In this document: in pieces, positions 1 through 12,646 of the stretch
Layout: every line of letters begins with the position of its first letter
Position numbering within the stretch: the stretch's first letter is position 1
Assembly: GCA_963693085.1 (NCBI GenBank)
Contig: OY856409.1
Span: 518,980,803-519,044,802 of the forward strand
Source of the DNA: Alisma plantago-aquatica
Lineage: Eukaryota; Streptophyta; Magnoliopsida; Alismatales; Alismataceae
DNA: 64,000 nucleotides
Direction of reading: 5' to 3'
Position numbers and translations under genes: made by a program
Notes under the pieces: model-generated
What the model saw: the letters and a program-made list of their open reading frames with translations, nothing else
Told to the model about the DNA's origin: nothing
Database searches by the model: none

Positions 1-1499
1 TTGACAAAGTCTTTTACTTTTCCATAAACAACCTCCCCTGATATAGGTTTAGGGACACTTTGTTCCTCATTTGATCCATTAAACGCTTTGTGCAACCTTT
101 GATAAGGATGGAATTTTGAAAGAAACCTTCAATTACCAAGCTATACAGTCTTTCTACCATGTTTTAGTCATATTGAATCAGTGTTCTCATCACATATATG
201 GCACACTTTAGATCCTTTTACGTTGTATCCAGACGAATTCCCATATGCTGGAAAGTCAATAATAGTCCAGAACAACATAGCATGAAATGAAATGTCTCTC
301 TGCTTAAAGCATCATAGATCATCAGACCTTCTCCCCAGAGTTTCTTCAGGTGATCAATAAGAGGTTCAAGATAAACTTTGATATCATTTCCAGATTATTT
401 AGGGCCCGATATCAACAACGACAATGTGACATACTTATTTTTCATACACAACTAGGGAGGAAGATTGTATATAACGATCATAATATACCAAGTGATATGT
501 TGACTGCTCAATGTGTCATATGGATTCATCCCATTAGTACAAAGATCAAGTCTTAGATTCTTGACTTCTTCACAAATTCAGGGTGTAATAAATCAATCTT
601 ATCCCACTGTGGAGAATCAGATGCATGTCATAGGATCCACACATTATTGTTCTTTGCCTTTGCATGCCACCTTAAATTCTCCGCATCTATGATATTGGCA
701 AATAAGTGTTGACACCATTGATTATAGGTAGATACCACATCACCTTAGCAGGAGAGCCAGTTTTAAACTTCCCCGAAGTCTTCATTCTATACCTTGATGC
801 ACCACATTTTGAACAATCTTTGAAATCAACATAGTCCTTTTGAAATAACACACAGTCATTCAGATATGCATTTATCTTCTTAGACTTCATTCCCATTGGG
901 CACAACATTTTCTTTAATTTGTATGTTGTGTTTGGAAGCTCGTTTCCTTCATGATGAATTTCTTTCAACAAAGACAACAATGACGTGAAGCTTTTATGGC
1001 TCCATCTATTGTTAGCCTTCAGAGTATACAATCTCAACACAATGCTCAACTTCATAAACTTAATACTAACTAAGTATAACGGTCTCTCAACAACATGCAT
1101 AATGTTTCTAAATAAGGAAGGTAGATTAGCATGCTCTACCCCACAACTATCTAGCATCACATCAACCATGTCTGTCATAATTGGGTCATTCACATCTACA
1201 TCATCCTCAACAATTTCTTCTTCAATACAAGTATTGTTATCGACTTCTACTAATCTCATAGTAGGAATATCTCCATGACAATACCATTCAGTATAGCCAT
1301 GTACAATCCCATCGCACATGACATGACTTTATTTCGTCAATAGCGTTGACTTTCAAGTTGTTACTGCAATTCCTGCATGTACAATAGAACCTATCTCCTG
1401 GTTGTTTCATCTGTTCCTTCATAAATCTTATAAATTGATCAAGAATAGTAATAAACTCCATGTGCTATGATTTGGAATGGACATCCATGATCTATCCAT
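1..1499 (-). pseudogene. TNP2-type CACTA transposase, 5' half, broken
   Basis: Reads on the minus strand from an ATG at 1499-1497 that begins MDRSWM, the usual start of the transposase-associated N-terminal domain. A cysteine pair (FYCTCRNC) follows near 1370, then a 210-residue open stretch (1319-687) with typical TNP2 motifs: LLSLLKEI, NELPNTTYKLKKMLCP and FKDCSKCGASRYR. Beyond 680 further TNP2 blocks appear in shifted frames with stops, for example FPAYGNSSGYNVKG and KVCHICDENT, followed by a HGRKTV block and RFLSKFHPYQRLHKAFNGS. TNP2 binds and cuts transposon ends. This copy is disabled by several frameshifts and stops, and its C-terminal half lies outside the window. Family assignment is firm; function is lost. 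Confidence 0.85.
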
Positions 1500-1629
1500 T
1501 CTACTATCAAAGAGAAAACAAGTATTAAGGTTTAGGATTTACATATTAGGTTTTATCATTTATGGTTTAGAGATGGGTTTACAAAATAGGGTTTAGGGTT
1601 CAATAATGGATGTGTATACAACCTATCCC

Positions 1630-1855
1630 ATTCTTGAACGCCTAATCTCACTAGTAAGTGTATAATGTTTATTCAATTTTTAAGAAAATTTTAGCAACAT
1701 TTCCCTGTAGTTCTCCAAGTACAATGATGTAGATGGGCAAATAACCACCTACATATGAACTTAGAGAACAAACGGTGAAGTGATGATGAAACTTCTTGAA
1801 AACCAAATACACAATATACATTTACATCCTAAGTGAGATTAAGTGTTCAAGAATA
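1630..1855. repeat. Imperfect long inverted repeat upstream of TNP2 (CACTA-1)
   Basis: The left arm starts TTCTTGAACGCCTAATCTCA and the right arm ends with a complementary TGAGATTAAGTGTTCAAGAA. Between them are paired blocks GTGTATAATG / CAATATACA and AAGTACA / GAACTT. The same inverted repeat, better preserved, occurs at 20094-20286 in CACTA-2, at the same place relative to the transposase gene. The flanking block with GTCCCAAATTGGGGACTAT is shared too. It may fold into a long hairpin; a role is not known from the sequence. Confidence 0.75.
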
Positions 1856-2339
1856 GTCCCAAATTGGGGACTATCGAAGATTTATTTCTAATGAGTACAT
1901 CCCAAATGATTTTCTAGGCCAATTGACAATGTTTCCAAATCCACATGAAGAAAGGAGACTCACTAGTTACTGTCACTGCTTGACTTTTTAGTGCAAAAAT
2001 TCGGGTTTGAATGGTTTAAACATGGTTTTAGATCTAACTGGAGAAGATAAAATTTGGATCTAATTTAATGCTAGCAATTTAAACTATTGAATTAACCAAT
2101 GAAGCCAACCAGGACTAAGCCAACAAATTGACTAAGAAACCAACTTGAGTAACTAAAAACAAGAATAAAAACCCTAACAAGAATGATTCACCATTAACTA
2201 TTCAATTTGTACTAATAGGTAAGTAAAAAATCTAGGATGGAAAATGTTAGGAAGTTAAGGGTTTACATAATTCATTAAGCAATTCATTAGCAAAGTGGAC
2301 CATTAAGGTTTCAAGCAAGATTTACTCCTAATTAACAAT

Positions 2340-2610
2340 TCATAACATGGGTGGAGTTGGTTGTAGTGGCGATGACTGGAGGTGGAGCTGGTTGCTGCTG
2401 GAGCATGGTGGAGGTGGAGTTGGTTGTAGGACTGGAGTTGGAGTTTATTGTGGTTGGAGGTGGAGTTGGTCGCAGTGGCAGTGAGACTGGAGGTGGTTGC
2501 GGTAGTGGTAGTGGCTGGAGGACTTAGAGCAGGCTGCGGCGATAGCTGGAAGCGGCAGCTAGGTGTCGTCGCTAGAGCTGGAGGAGAAAAGATTCACAAT
2601 GAAACAAAGA
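2340..2610 (-). other. GC-richer leader / first-exon region of CACTA-1
   Basis: A purine-rich, GC-richer stretch made of GGTGGAGTTGG-like repeats on the plus strand, equal to a proline/threonine/serine-rich or untranslated leader on the minus strand. It holds the same position as the strongly GC-rich leader of CACTA-2 (18792-19308). Both follow a TTTATAA-like box and a CTTTGTTTCATTG or CTTCTGTTTCATTG block, which suggests a shared promoter and 5' exon. I cannot define a start codon. Confidence 0.45.
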
Positions 2611-2639
2611 ATGGTGGGCAAGAAATTTTTTATAGGTGC

Positions 2640-3128
2640 TAATAAGTGAACTTAGTCGTCGGATTAAATAGAAAGCTTACAACTAAGTCCACACTTTGTC
2701 ATTGACTTACTCAATAAAACTGATGACAAAGAACCTTATCCGAATAAAAAAAGGTCAGCTTTAGTATGACCGAGTCGTCAGTTGTGGAGCAAAAACTGAC
2801 GACTAAGAAGCAATTCGGGGGAAAAAGTTTTTCATGGGGATGTGGTGTGAATCCTTTGTTGTCAGTTTCTTGACTTCAAACTGAAATTTTTTGGGCATTT
2901 TTTTTGCAATTTATAAGACTTCCAACGTCGGTTTACCTGTTGAAAAATTGACAACATAAGTATTTTGGAGGCAAAATATATTTTGTACGAATATGTTTTC
3001 GGTTCTTAACTAACTGACCCTAGTATTACAATTTTTGGAGGCAATTTTTTCCCTAAAATTTTGTATTTTGCGGGTTATCTAAGACGTCAATTTCACTAAT
3101 ATACAACTGACGTTATAGAAAAGTAGTA
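2640..3128. repeat. Subterminal hairpin repeats of CACTA-1
   Basis: Short palindromic pairs of the form GTCGTCAGTT...AACTGACGAC are visible, for example at 2767-2800 and 3085-3115, with weaker ones near 2654 and 2929. They are decayed relatives of the GGCGTCGGTT/AACCGACGCC pairs at both ends of CACTA-2. Subterminal repeats of CACTA elements are binding sites for transposon-encoded proteins in the En/Spm system; that role is assumed here by homology. Confidence 0.6.
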
Positions 3129-6100
3129 CCGTGTCTTTTCTAAATCGATAAGACTGGATCACTGGTGACAATTGTGCTATGTAACTAATGTTGTTTAGTC
3201 TATGGTGTTCGTTTCTCTGTGGAACCAATATTAGCAATAGTCACGTTAGAGGTCATAAATGTACTAGTGGTACCACACAATCAACCAATCGTTTACAAGC
3301 ATACAATGATTTATTAATTCATTTGAGTCCATCCCTAAACATTAACCCCATACATGGATTTTCTCCGTATCAAACCATTATATTCTCATCCTCATGTACA
3401 TAATATATTCAATTCAAGTAAGCATTTGAAATTTTAGTTGAGAAACTCATGATTATTGAGTTCAAATATGACTACATTCATGTCTACAAAATTTTCAAGC
3501 ATATCATCTATTGACTAAATTTTAAGCAAAATTAGTATAAATCGATAGAGTTATCTATTCATAAGAAACTCCACATATATTGAATCAATATATCAAGAAC
3601 TAGGAAAACACAAATTAATAAGAAAGGATCTAAATAAATAGCCTTTATTTCCCTAAAATCATCCCAAATGATTATACAATTGCATACACGTACTAATAAT
3701 TATCTTAATAATTTTAGCCAGATGTAATTAAGATTTCAAAATTATTATAGAGCTTAATAGGGAGAGAAACAATCATCTAAGATGACAAGCACCTTAAAAC
3801 ACAGGTCAAATTCTGAATCTCTAGAAATCCAATCAAACTCTAGCAACTGAATCCATTTCTTTGTCCTCTCAACTCAGAAACCCTATAATGGAGAATAGGA
3901 GAGAGAGCAAAAAAAGAGGGAGATTTGATATCATTTTGAATAAAATAAGAGGGACAAAATCTTGACATGTGAGAGAAAATTCACTAGGAAAGACTATGCA
4001 TAAAAGGTAAACTTACTTGATTTCATCATTTCTTAGATGATAGATCATCAATTCCATCACCTTCTCCTCTCAAACCCTAACTCTCCATCTCTCACTAGGA
4101 TTTAGTTTATCAAGATTAAATTAAAAATTATATGAGATAATTGGGTTCTAGGTTGCTCATATAGATCAATTAAGTTGCTTGGGTCAATTGCAAATCGACC
4201 CAACTTTACACTTTCTTTTATTTCATCATATTTTTCTATCATAAGCAAATGTTATTAAAGATCATTTACTTAATAGGTCAAACATCCTCCAAAAGTTATG
4301 AAAATTTACCATGTTGTGCTATACATAATGTTAGAGCTTCATTAAAGTTTTAAGATCATTTAGAGTTACTATAAATAAATAAAAATCAAATACTAGACTA
4401 CTATATTCCATCCAGAAAACATGGTCAACTGAGTTCATCCTGGAGAAACTTGACCAACACCCCCTCTCTGGATCAGTCTAACATCATCTAAAAAGTATGA
4501 AAATTTAATCGTATATCTAAGATGGAGGTTCCAAACTACAGTAAAAAAATAAGACCAATTGCGTACCAATAAAAAGATAAAATTCAAATATTAGACTGCT
4601 ATATTTCAGTCTGAACACATGGTCGGCTGAGTTTGTCCTGGGGTAACTCGACAGACAAATAGGTCATAAAACATTCCAAAAGTCTAAAATATTTAAAGAA
4701 CACATATCTTAATTCTCCTAATCATATCCAAATTTCAAGTAATAAAGTTGTAAATAAATACTAAAAATTATGACCACTATATTTATAAAATTCTATATTC
4801 ATATGCTACCAAGATCCTAATTTTGGCATATTAGAGTTTTAAATTCTCAAACCCTAATTATTTGAATTAAAAGTATATTTACAGTTTCTGATTAGGTTTA
4901 AAGTATAAAAATTACACTACCATCATTAATCAAGCTCTAAACAATGATCAATCTAGTTAAACATGCAATCATCTAAGTAAACCCTAATTAGATGGTTAAT
5001 ATAAAAATGGTTCGTTACATTAACATCAATTTTGGGAAGTCTGAAGGCAAGTTGTGAGTATCCATATACCATCGTATAGCCTACATGCCAAGAATAAATG
5101 AAAGACTGGGAGATGGGTTATTAATGAGATTGGAGATGCCATGATGGTATTTTAGTTAGTACCAAATATAACCTCCCTCAGATCTAGTCAAATATCTCTT
5201 GTATCCTCCTCCTCCAAGTCAAGTATATAAAATTGAATTGCATGTTTATTTTGAAATATATTATGTAGCACAAAGTTTTTGGGTTTTATAACCTGCCTAC
5301 TTTTTTTTATAAAATCTACTAAATTGAGTATGTGGTACATTTTCAAATATTATATGACGTGGGTCATATAAAAGTGGTCACCTCATTTTCTTATTATCAA
5401 ATAGATGGACCTTTATAGAATGTCTTAGCCCAAGAATTTGAAAAATTCCTTTGGTTTTCAAAGGAAGAGTGCATGTGCCATTCTTTCCTACACCTTATAT
5501 GAAAAACTTGTTTGTATACCACTATGTTCCATTGCTTGTGGTATAATGGTTTGAAAGATATAGTGTAGATGGAACAATCAAACTTTGAACATGTGTGAAT
5601 CTTATGTTTAGGGGTAATATCTAGATATACATTAAGTATTTGAGTTGTAGGACACCTCATTTGTGATGATCTTGCCATTATTTGAACTTCTAGTTTTGGT
5701 ATCTAGTGCATCTTCTCTAGTTTCCTTCAACACTTTTACATTATCATCTTTGGTTTTTGTGGCATGATCCATATGTTTATCATCTGATGAAAGTGATGCT
5801 AGATACCCTAATGACAATGCTAGTGTGCTCTCGATCATAGATATGGAATTCAGGTTGGATAATTATGCTAAAATGATATAATTTTTGGTATTAAACGTTA
5901 ATGATAAAGAAAAGTTATGACTAATTTTTCCACTTTATATGTTGTTGCATAAAAGAAGTAACTTGAAAACTTATACTTGAATTGAGGTTGTTAGAACACT
6001 TACCAAATGTTGTTGTAGAGGGGATGATAAAAACCTTATAATTGGTCATGCCAAGAGTTGGTGATGACCTTCTTCATTGAACATAATCGTGTGCATTCCA

Positions 6101-9007
6101 TTATTGCCTTTGTGAGCCATATGGAGAATATAAGTATCAAATGGGATGATCAAATGCAAGAGTTGTTCCCATTCCCATACTGATACAAGATACTCATGTG
6201 GATGCCACAAGAACTAGACACTGTGAAACTTATTGCCAACTTGTATGTGGACCCAAGTAGGTCCAACATTTGGATTATGGCTTCTCCATATTAATGGGAG
6301 AAATATGAAAACAATTGTTTGTTGGTGAGCATCACACATAGGTCACCTATAAACATGTTTGTATGAGGATTATTTATAAGTTTGTATTGAGAGATGCTCA
6401 TTAAAGGAAAAGAAATAGCTTGCATATATCTTATGTGTTAAGGATGTGATATCTATAGAGTTAGTATCATTATAGAGCCAATGGTTGAGTAGATCTATGA
6501 GACTATCAAACTCATAGAACACGAAGATCTATGTGGCATGAAGGAAATAAGTATCAAGAATTAAAGGTTATGTTTGAGCATCTATACTGAGATGTGAATC
6601 ATCTCATTTTGTTTTGTGGATTAATTAGATGAAACAAATCAAGAGTAAAAGTTGGGATGAGGTGCAATCAATGACAATAACATGAGGATGTAGATGGAAT
6701 GGAAGGGGAAAGAATAAGGAGAAATGGAATACCTTTGTTTCCTGATGAGCTTATTGATAGCATCTATACAAAGCCCCAAAAATTCTTACCGATAAGGAAG
6801 AATATTAAGAATTATCTAGAGAGAAGGTACAACAAAAACTAGATAGATAACAAACCTTTACAACATGTAAATCTTGGTTTCAACATCCTATCTTGACATG
6901 TCATTTAGAAAAGAATAAAAAAGTATTTTTAGTAACTTCTCTTGATGTCCCCAAAGCCATCCCTTTTGCAAATGAGAGATTTTACCTATATTGTCTAGTA
7001 GAAGAGTATCACACTTGGGTCTCAGTATATTATTAGGATTCTTCAAATTATGAAAATGAAGGGTGATATGCAGTGTCACCTTTTGCCCTTTACTGGAACA
7101 AGACATTTATTACAAATGTGTATTAAGGTCTTTTTTTCTTACCTACGATGGAGGATGGAGAAGTGACCCCCCAACAATGATGTGGTTTAAGTGTCAAGTT
7201 GGAGAATGTATTTTACGGAAGAAACATATATGGTGACTTGTTCAATTGTTGATGGAATTTTCAAAGAGTAGATAAACTTTTTATCTCTTGATTGATGGTA
7301 GATGGATCTTGTTTACATTCTTTGGGTTGAAGGGTGAGTGAGAAAATGAAGGTTATTGGAAAGTTTTGATGAAACTTTCCTTGCCAATGACAACTAGGAT
7401 TGTCTTCTTAAATTCTAAACAATGCTCTATTTTTCTAGAGAGTTTAGTGTGACTAGAGATTCAATAACTATATTTCCATAATGTACCCTTATATAAGGAG
7501 GGACCAGAAACTAGAAGAAGATTTCTACCCTTATGATTGGGATGAACTTAAGTTAAGTTCATTCTTTTAGACCACCTTATTGATGTGTTTACTAGGCAAT
7601 TGTCAGTGTTGTTATGTTACATGGAACTTCACCTTTCATTAGATATTGGTATGAAAAAGGGAAATTTAGTTTTTAAAAGAAAAAGTTCTTTATGAAGGTG
7701 TTTGAGTCTTGTGATGATCGTCCACAACCATATCATATGTCTTCCTTATGCCCAAAATCATCCTTTTTATCTTTGGATTTTTTATGTGTCTATCACCATA
7801 TTTGTTTACAAGGGTGTTGTATATGTGACTTTTTTATTGGTAAAGAGATACACAGAAAAAGAAAAGATAGGGTTGCAAATACAAGTAATGAGCAAAGAAA
7901 AAAATAAGGGGATATTTCACATGGTAGTAGAAGTGCTTTATGAAACACTTATTGATTGGTTGCATGTGGACTTCTATCCCATGTTAGTAAAAGCATGCCT
8001 CCTAGATCCTTGTTGTGCATGATGAAGATCCATTTCCACTTGGGGTGGAATTACACTATGGCATATGGATTTTGGATGTCCTAGATCATACCAATCCCCT
8101 TTTTAGAAAATCCACAACCACACCTTATTGGAAATGTCTCTATTTATTCTACCATGGTAGCATGTAGCATGATGTAACACTTGAGAGTTCACATTATTCA
8201 TGGTATTTTGATCAAGTCCTTGTTGGTTGTTTCTAGTGCTCCATAATCTCTATTTTATAGCAAGATGAACAATAATGCTCTAACTCAAGATATTTCAAAA
8301 ATTTCTCCAAAGTTAGTGATGAAGTTGAGTTTTTATCTGAGATAGTCTCAAGATACATAGTTGGTAGTAACCTTAGAGAATGAGGCATCTTCAACCAATT
8401 TTGCAAAGTAGAAATTGGCACATGTTGAAAAATAGAAAATAGAAATACAAAAAAGCCATCATCATTGCTTGCATGACCATTTAACATTTTCCATTATAAA
8501 AAGATAGTATACATAGTATCAAAAAAGAGAGATAAAAATCTCGAACAATCTATAGGATTGAAGGTCACACCCATAACATAAAAATCCATGTCCCTTTTTT
8601 GCCGTAGTATCTAGGGCATGTAACATAAATTTCCAATCCATAAAAAACTAACCTCCCTAACCTTCACATGTAATAAAAACATAAATAACCAGGACAATAA
8701 CCATACCCATCAATCTCAATCACAAATGAAGCAAGGAACAACTACCAACTTCACTTGCTAGGTAACATGCACAACATTGTTATGTATCATGAGACAAAAC
8801 TAGGACTATACCTCATTTTAGATGTCATACTCATCAAAATCTATGGCCCTTATATCTCCCACCTCTCTATGGGATAATGTCTTTTTTCATATAAGCTATC
8901 ATGCATCCCTTCACTCTCAAACACTATATTATAATCTTCATATTTGTATATGTATCCTCGTATGATAAAAATCTAAGAATTTGGACGAATACATGTGTGG
9001 TCTCTCA
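3129..9007. other. Degenerate AT-rich DNA without recognisable genes
   Basis: About 5.9 kb without a coding region I can name. At 4380-4700 a block recurs imperfectly (a ...TAGACTACTATATTCC... segment followed by an ACATGGTC...CTGAGTT segment, then again with changes), which looks like an old LTR or internal duplication. The longest open stretches (minus 5678-5397 and 8487-8233, plus 7702-8022) match no family I recognise and lie among stops. The region is most likely decayed retroelement sequence. Confidence 0.5.
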
Positions 9008-9541
9008 TACCAATCATTATTTCATACTCAGCTTCTCCCATCCCTTCTTAGGTATCTCCTACTCACTTCATCTCTATAGGTTTGATCATCAATAAATTAG
9101 CTAAGATGCATGTAGCCTAGGGGTCTTCAAACTTTTTCTTGATCCAAGATCCACTCAGTGTATCCAACACAATTGTCAACCTGTATATGATGTGTATCTT
9201 CAAAAATTTCTCAGTGGTCCAAGTAACATGGATCTGGCACAAAGCTACAATATCATATTGTCTATAATTCATAATACCAATACTTATTTCATACTCAGCT
9301 TCTCCCATCCCTTCTTAGGTATCCCCTACTCACTTCATCTCTATAGGTTTGATCGTCAATAAATTAGCTAAGATGCATGTAGCCCAGGGGTCTTCAAACT
9401 TTGTCTTGATCCAAGATCCACTCGGTGTATCCAACACAATTGTCAACCTGTATATGATGTGTATCTTCAAAAATTTCTCAGTGGTCCAAGTAACATGGAT
9501 CTGGAACAAAGCTACAATATCATATAGTCTATAATTCATAA
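9008..9541. repeat. Tandem duplication, two units of about 267 bp
   Basis: The segment starting near 9008-9024 (TTCATACTCAGCTTCTCCCA) is repeated starting near 9275-9291, an offset of 267 bp, with only a few base differences through the end of unit 2 at about 9541. The two units encode near-identical minus-strand open stretches with WTTEKFLKIHIIYRLTIVLD in common. I do not recognise that peptide. The low divergence shows the duplication is younger than the surrounding decay. Confidence 0.9.
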
Positions 9542-9566
9542 CCAAAGGAGGAATCTATGATGCCAA

Positions 9567-11020
9567 TGTTGTTGTTGGGATACGAATGTAGGAAAATATG
9601 GCATCAGATAAGGTATCAGATACAAAAAGATCACTACCATATTCCCCTTAGACAGTAGATCGTGCCAATAACTATGAACTGGGAAGGAAAGGTTGCAAGG
9701 TATATACCTGGCCCTAGAGCAAATCCAACGACTATCCCTTGTTGCATCATGCTCCTTTCTCCAAGTTGCACCTAGACAACGTCTATAGCGGCCTCCTCAT
9801 TGGTCACCACAGACGACGGTTGATTGCGTCCTCCTAGCGGGTGGCAAAGGCATCCTCGCCTCTAAAGTAATCCATTCATACCACTAGGGAACTCCATGTT
9901 GTGCTACAAGAGGCATCAAGAAGGAGTTGCCCCTTTGAACGTCAACTTGCAAGGGTTGATTTGCTCTCATGTGTTGTCTCTCCCTTGCTGTCCCTCCCTT
10001 TTATGGGTAGGACTTTCTCAGGCTATCTAGTTACCAAACTGGAGAGGACAACAACTTTTATAGAGTATGGTTGTATCTCTAGAAAGCCTCAACTGCCCCT
10101 CTATTTATAGGACGGTTAGGGTCAGGATTTCTAGTCTGAGCAGAAGTTGAAGAGATGAAATTCATGAATTTTTTGGAATCTGCTAACTACGAACTGGTCA
10201 GTTAACCAGTGAACCGTTCGGTTCACACATGAGACAATTGGTTCATCCTTTGTCGCCGATATTCGAATTGCTCGAGGCATGGAATTGTCATCCTCTTTAA
10301 CATTCAATTCATGTTCCTTGAACTAGAGTATACTGTACGAGATGCATGTGAGCTCACATATCACATATTGAGTCACATGAGTATGGCCATACATTTCTCA
10401 ATCTCGCTTATCATTAGGCCTGGATATCAATCTCCTATATGAGGAACAAATCCATCTACATCACTCACACTCAATCCCCATGTGTCATAATGCAGCCGAG
10501 CATCACCTTTATGAAAAACCTTATTCAAGGTCATGTTGGATGGTATCAAAATACATTGAACGACATGTAATGAGTGTAGTGACTTTAGGTCTTAGAATCG
10601 AAATCACCATTATCACTATAAGAGTTGATTCTGACTACCATTTTATGGTCTCCATGTATCACTCTTAAGGTAGGTTTGTCTGATACAATGTTCTCTAACA
10701 TGTACCTATGTGTTTAGTTTGATATCACATATCATGAATGATGATATTCTGTCATCAACCAACAAACACTCTAGTCATATGTATTAATGTTGTCTGTTTT
10801 GCTTAAACAATAATATACTACTAGGGGCATAACAAGAATGTATGCACTCTTATCATGCATATGATCTCATTGTTTAGGTCCTCAACCTGAAGATATGTGT
10901 CATCATCTCATGACCAAGACAAACATAATAGACAAAGTTACCTTTATAATTATCAAATCAGGTATCTAATGCCCCATTACAATCATCGTATGATTGGCTC
11001 TCTAGGGATACATACCAACA
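9567..11020 (-). repeat. Copia-1 left LTR (3' LTR in element orientation)
   Basis: On the minus strand it begins TGTTGGTATGTATCCC at 11020. The other boundary is at 9567 or 9587, because a short TTG-type insertion blurs it. It aligns over most of its length with 12647-14780, for example at 10270-11020 against 13980-14780, but lacks about 0.7 kb. A TATA-like CTATAAATAG on the minus strand (10110-10101) fits an LTR promoter. Confidence 0.7.
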
Positions 11021-11036
11021 TACTCCCACTTACACT
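11021..11036 (-). other. Polypurine tract of Copia-1
   Basis: Minus strand AAGTGGGAGTA directly abuts the LTR start TGTTGG, the usual arrangement of a Copia plus-strand priming site. Confidence 0.6.
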
Positions 11037-11059
11037 TAGATCCGATCACTTAAAAATAT

Positions 11060-11835
11060 TATTCCAAGTGATCTTAACATGTCCATCATGTTTTTGTTGC
11101 ACATGTGATTATGTAGTGAGTTAGCAACATTTGCTTCTAGTCGGTATATTGCAAGTCATCTCCTCGCTATACAACTTCTCATATGAGATGGAATTGTTGT
11201 AGTATGCTATTCGGGATTCCTTGTCTATCTAGTAGATCCATTATTGTCATAGTATTTCTATTGTATCATCAATGGTTGGACCCCCCATAAGTTCATCCAA
11301 ATGAACTTCTTGATCCATACAATATCCTATACTGTTCTCAAAACAACAAGGTACTCAACTTCAATTGTACAATTAGACAACTAGCTCTTACTCAAATTTT
11401 TTCCAACTTATAGTTCTCATTTTATAGTCAAAAACAAATTTAGATTGTGATAATTGATTTTATTTGTCATTTTGGAAGCTTGTATCGGTTTAATGTTTAC
11501 ACCCAACTCTTCCTCATTAATATAACTAAGGATTAATCCATTTAGTCCTTCTCAAGTACTTAAGGATGTTCTTTGTGGTAGTCTAGTAACCTTCACTAGG
11601 ATCTAACAGATATCCTCTCACCATGTCTAATACATATAAGACAATGGGATTAGTGCATAACATTGCAGACATGATAGATCCAATTGTGAATGCATATGAC
11701 ATCTTACTCATGTTTTCCCATTCTTCACAAGAACTGGGATACTAGGCTCTTGAGAGACTAATGCCATGGAACATTGACATATTTTCTCTCATTGAGTCCT
11801 ATATCCGAAACTCTTCAACATAAAGTGATGGTTAT
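11060..11835 (-). pseudogene. Copia-1 reverse transcriptase C-terminus and RNase H, broken
   Basis: Minus-strand translation in shifting frames gives typical Copia blocks in order: MSYAFTIGSIMSAMLC, VLDMVRGYLLDPSEGY, KNILKYLRRTK, DTSFQNDK, DIVWIKKFI, YYDNNGS (the RNase H catalytic Asp region) and LEANVANSL. These correspond to the RT connection and RNase H end of a Copia polyprotein. Stops and frameshifts are frequent, so no product is expected. Everything upstream of this part of pol is absent. Confidence 0.8.
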
Positions 11836-11849
11836 GGCCAACCTAATGT

Positions 11850-12633
11850 AATTCCTTGGAGCCACAAGGAATTACCACAACCTAGGTCCACATCACATGC
11901 AGAAAGCTGTTGTTGATGAAGACCCGTGCTTCCGATATGGGTTGACTGGTTCAACCTTTAAACCAGTCGGCTCTCCTCCTGGCCGGTTGATTGGTCACCT
12001 CCATCTAGTTTTCTGGCTCCTCCAAATGATCGGTTGGCCATCCTATAGATGATCATTTGGCTCCTCCAAATGGTCATCTCATCTGGTCCCTTGGGCTCCT
12101 GGTCGGCTCGCCAGTAGGTTGTCTCGGCCATGCTATACAGACTCTCGACCCTGCTAGATGGTTGTCTCGGCCTCTCTAGCCGGTTGGCTCAGCTCCTCCG
12201 TGCATTCAGTTGGCGTCTTTCTTCTTCATATATCCTACTTTTACATAATTATGGAGAAACCTCGAGTTACACTCAAGGGGAGCAAAGGTAGAAGAGAATA
12301 ATACTTTTACATTGGGAAGATAAGAGAGACCCTCGATTCGTAGACTGAGATAAATAGGTTTAACCAAACACACAACTATGCAGAGATAATAGGGGTTATT
12401 GGCCATAACCATGATACACATCCACCATCAAAACTCTCTTTCAGGGCGATGCATGTAAATTGCATATATAATATATAATATATATATATATATTCATTTG
12501 GGTTATTTTGTGGTGATTAGTCGAATATACACATCAACTAATTTACATATTCATACACCGCATGCAATAATCAAACTTGATGAAACCAGAACCCAATCAT
12601 ATCGATTATCCCAAAATATAATTAATTGACGTG
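11850..12633. other. Copia-1 internal leftover, no recognisable coding
   Basis: Includes a GC-richer stretch (11930-12200) with repeated GGTTG/TGGTC-type motifs such as GGCCGGTTGATTGGTC, which look like LTR-type repeats of another element, and an AT dinucleotide run at 12463-12492. The open stretch on the minus strand at 12421-12206 matches nothing I recognise. Confidence 0.45.
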
Positions 12634-12645
12634 ACTCTGATACCA
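12634..12645 (-). other. Primer-binding site of Copia-1
   Basis: The plus strand reads ACTCTGATACCA, the complement of TGGTATCAGAGT, matching the 3' end of initiator methionine tRNA as used by plant Copia elements. It abuts the LTR at 12647. Confidence 0.75.
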
Positions 12646-12646
12646 T

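Larger units (their letters stand above)
1..3128 (-). mobile_element. CACTA (En/Spm) transposon CACTA-1, partial
   Basis: Partial CACTA element read on the minus strand, cut by the window start. From right to left it shows hairpin-type subterminal repeats (2640-3128), a GC-richer leader (2340-2610), an AT-rich spacer, an imperfect long inverted repeat (1630-1855) and the 5' half of a TNP2 transposase gene (1-1499). This is the same order as in the complete element at 18349-25526, and the inverted repeat and its flanks are clearly alike in sequence. The right end is uncertain: the stretch ending at 3128 resembles a decayed copy of the expected GTAGTG terminus, and I found no clean terminal repeat or target duplication. 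The element boundary is inferred; the content is seen. Confidence 0.7.

Noticed and set aside
3085..3131. Clean CACTA terminus for CACTA-1
   Set aside because: Only a decayed GTAGTA-like end is visible and no 3-bp duplication can be assigned, so the boundary is given as approximate.
7692..8022. Hydrophobic 106-codon open frame as a small membrane protein
   Set aside because: Overlaps another frame, lies in repeat-derived AT-rich DNA and has no recognisable family or context.
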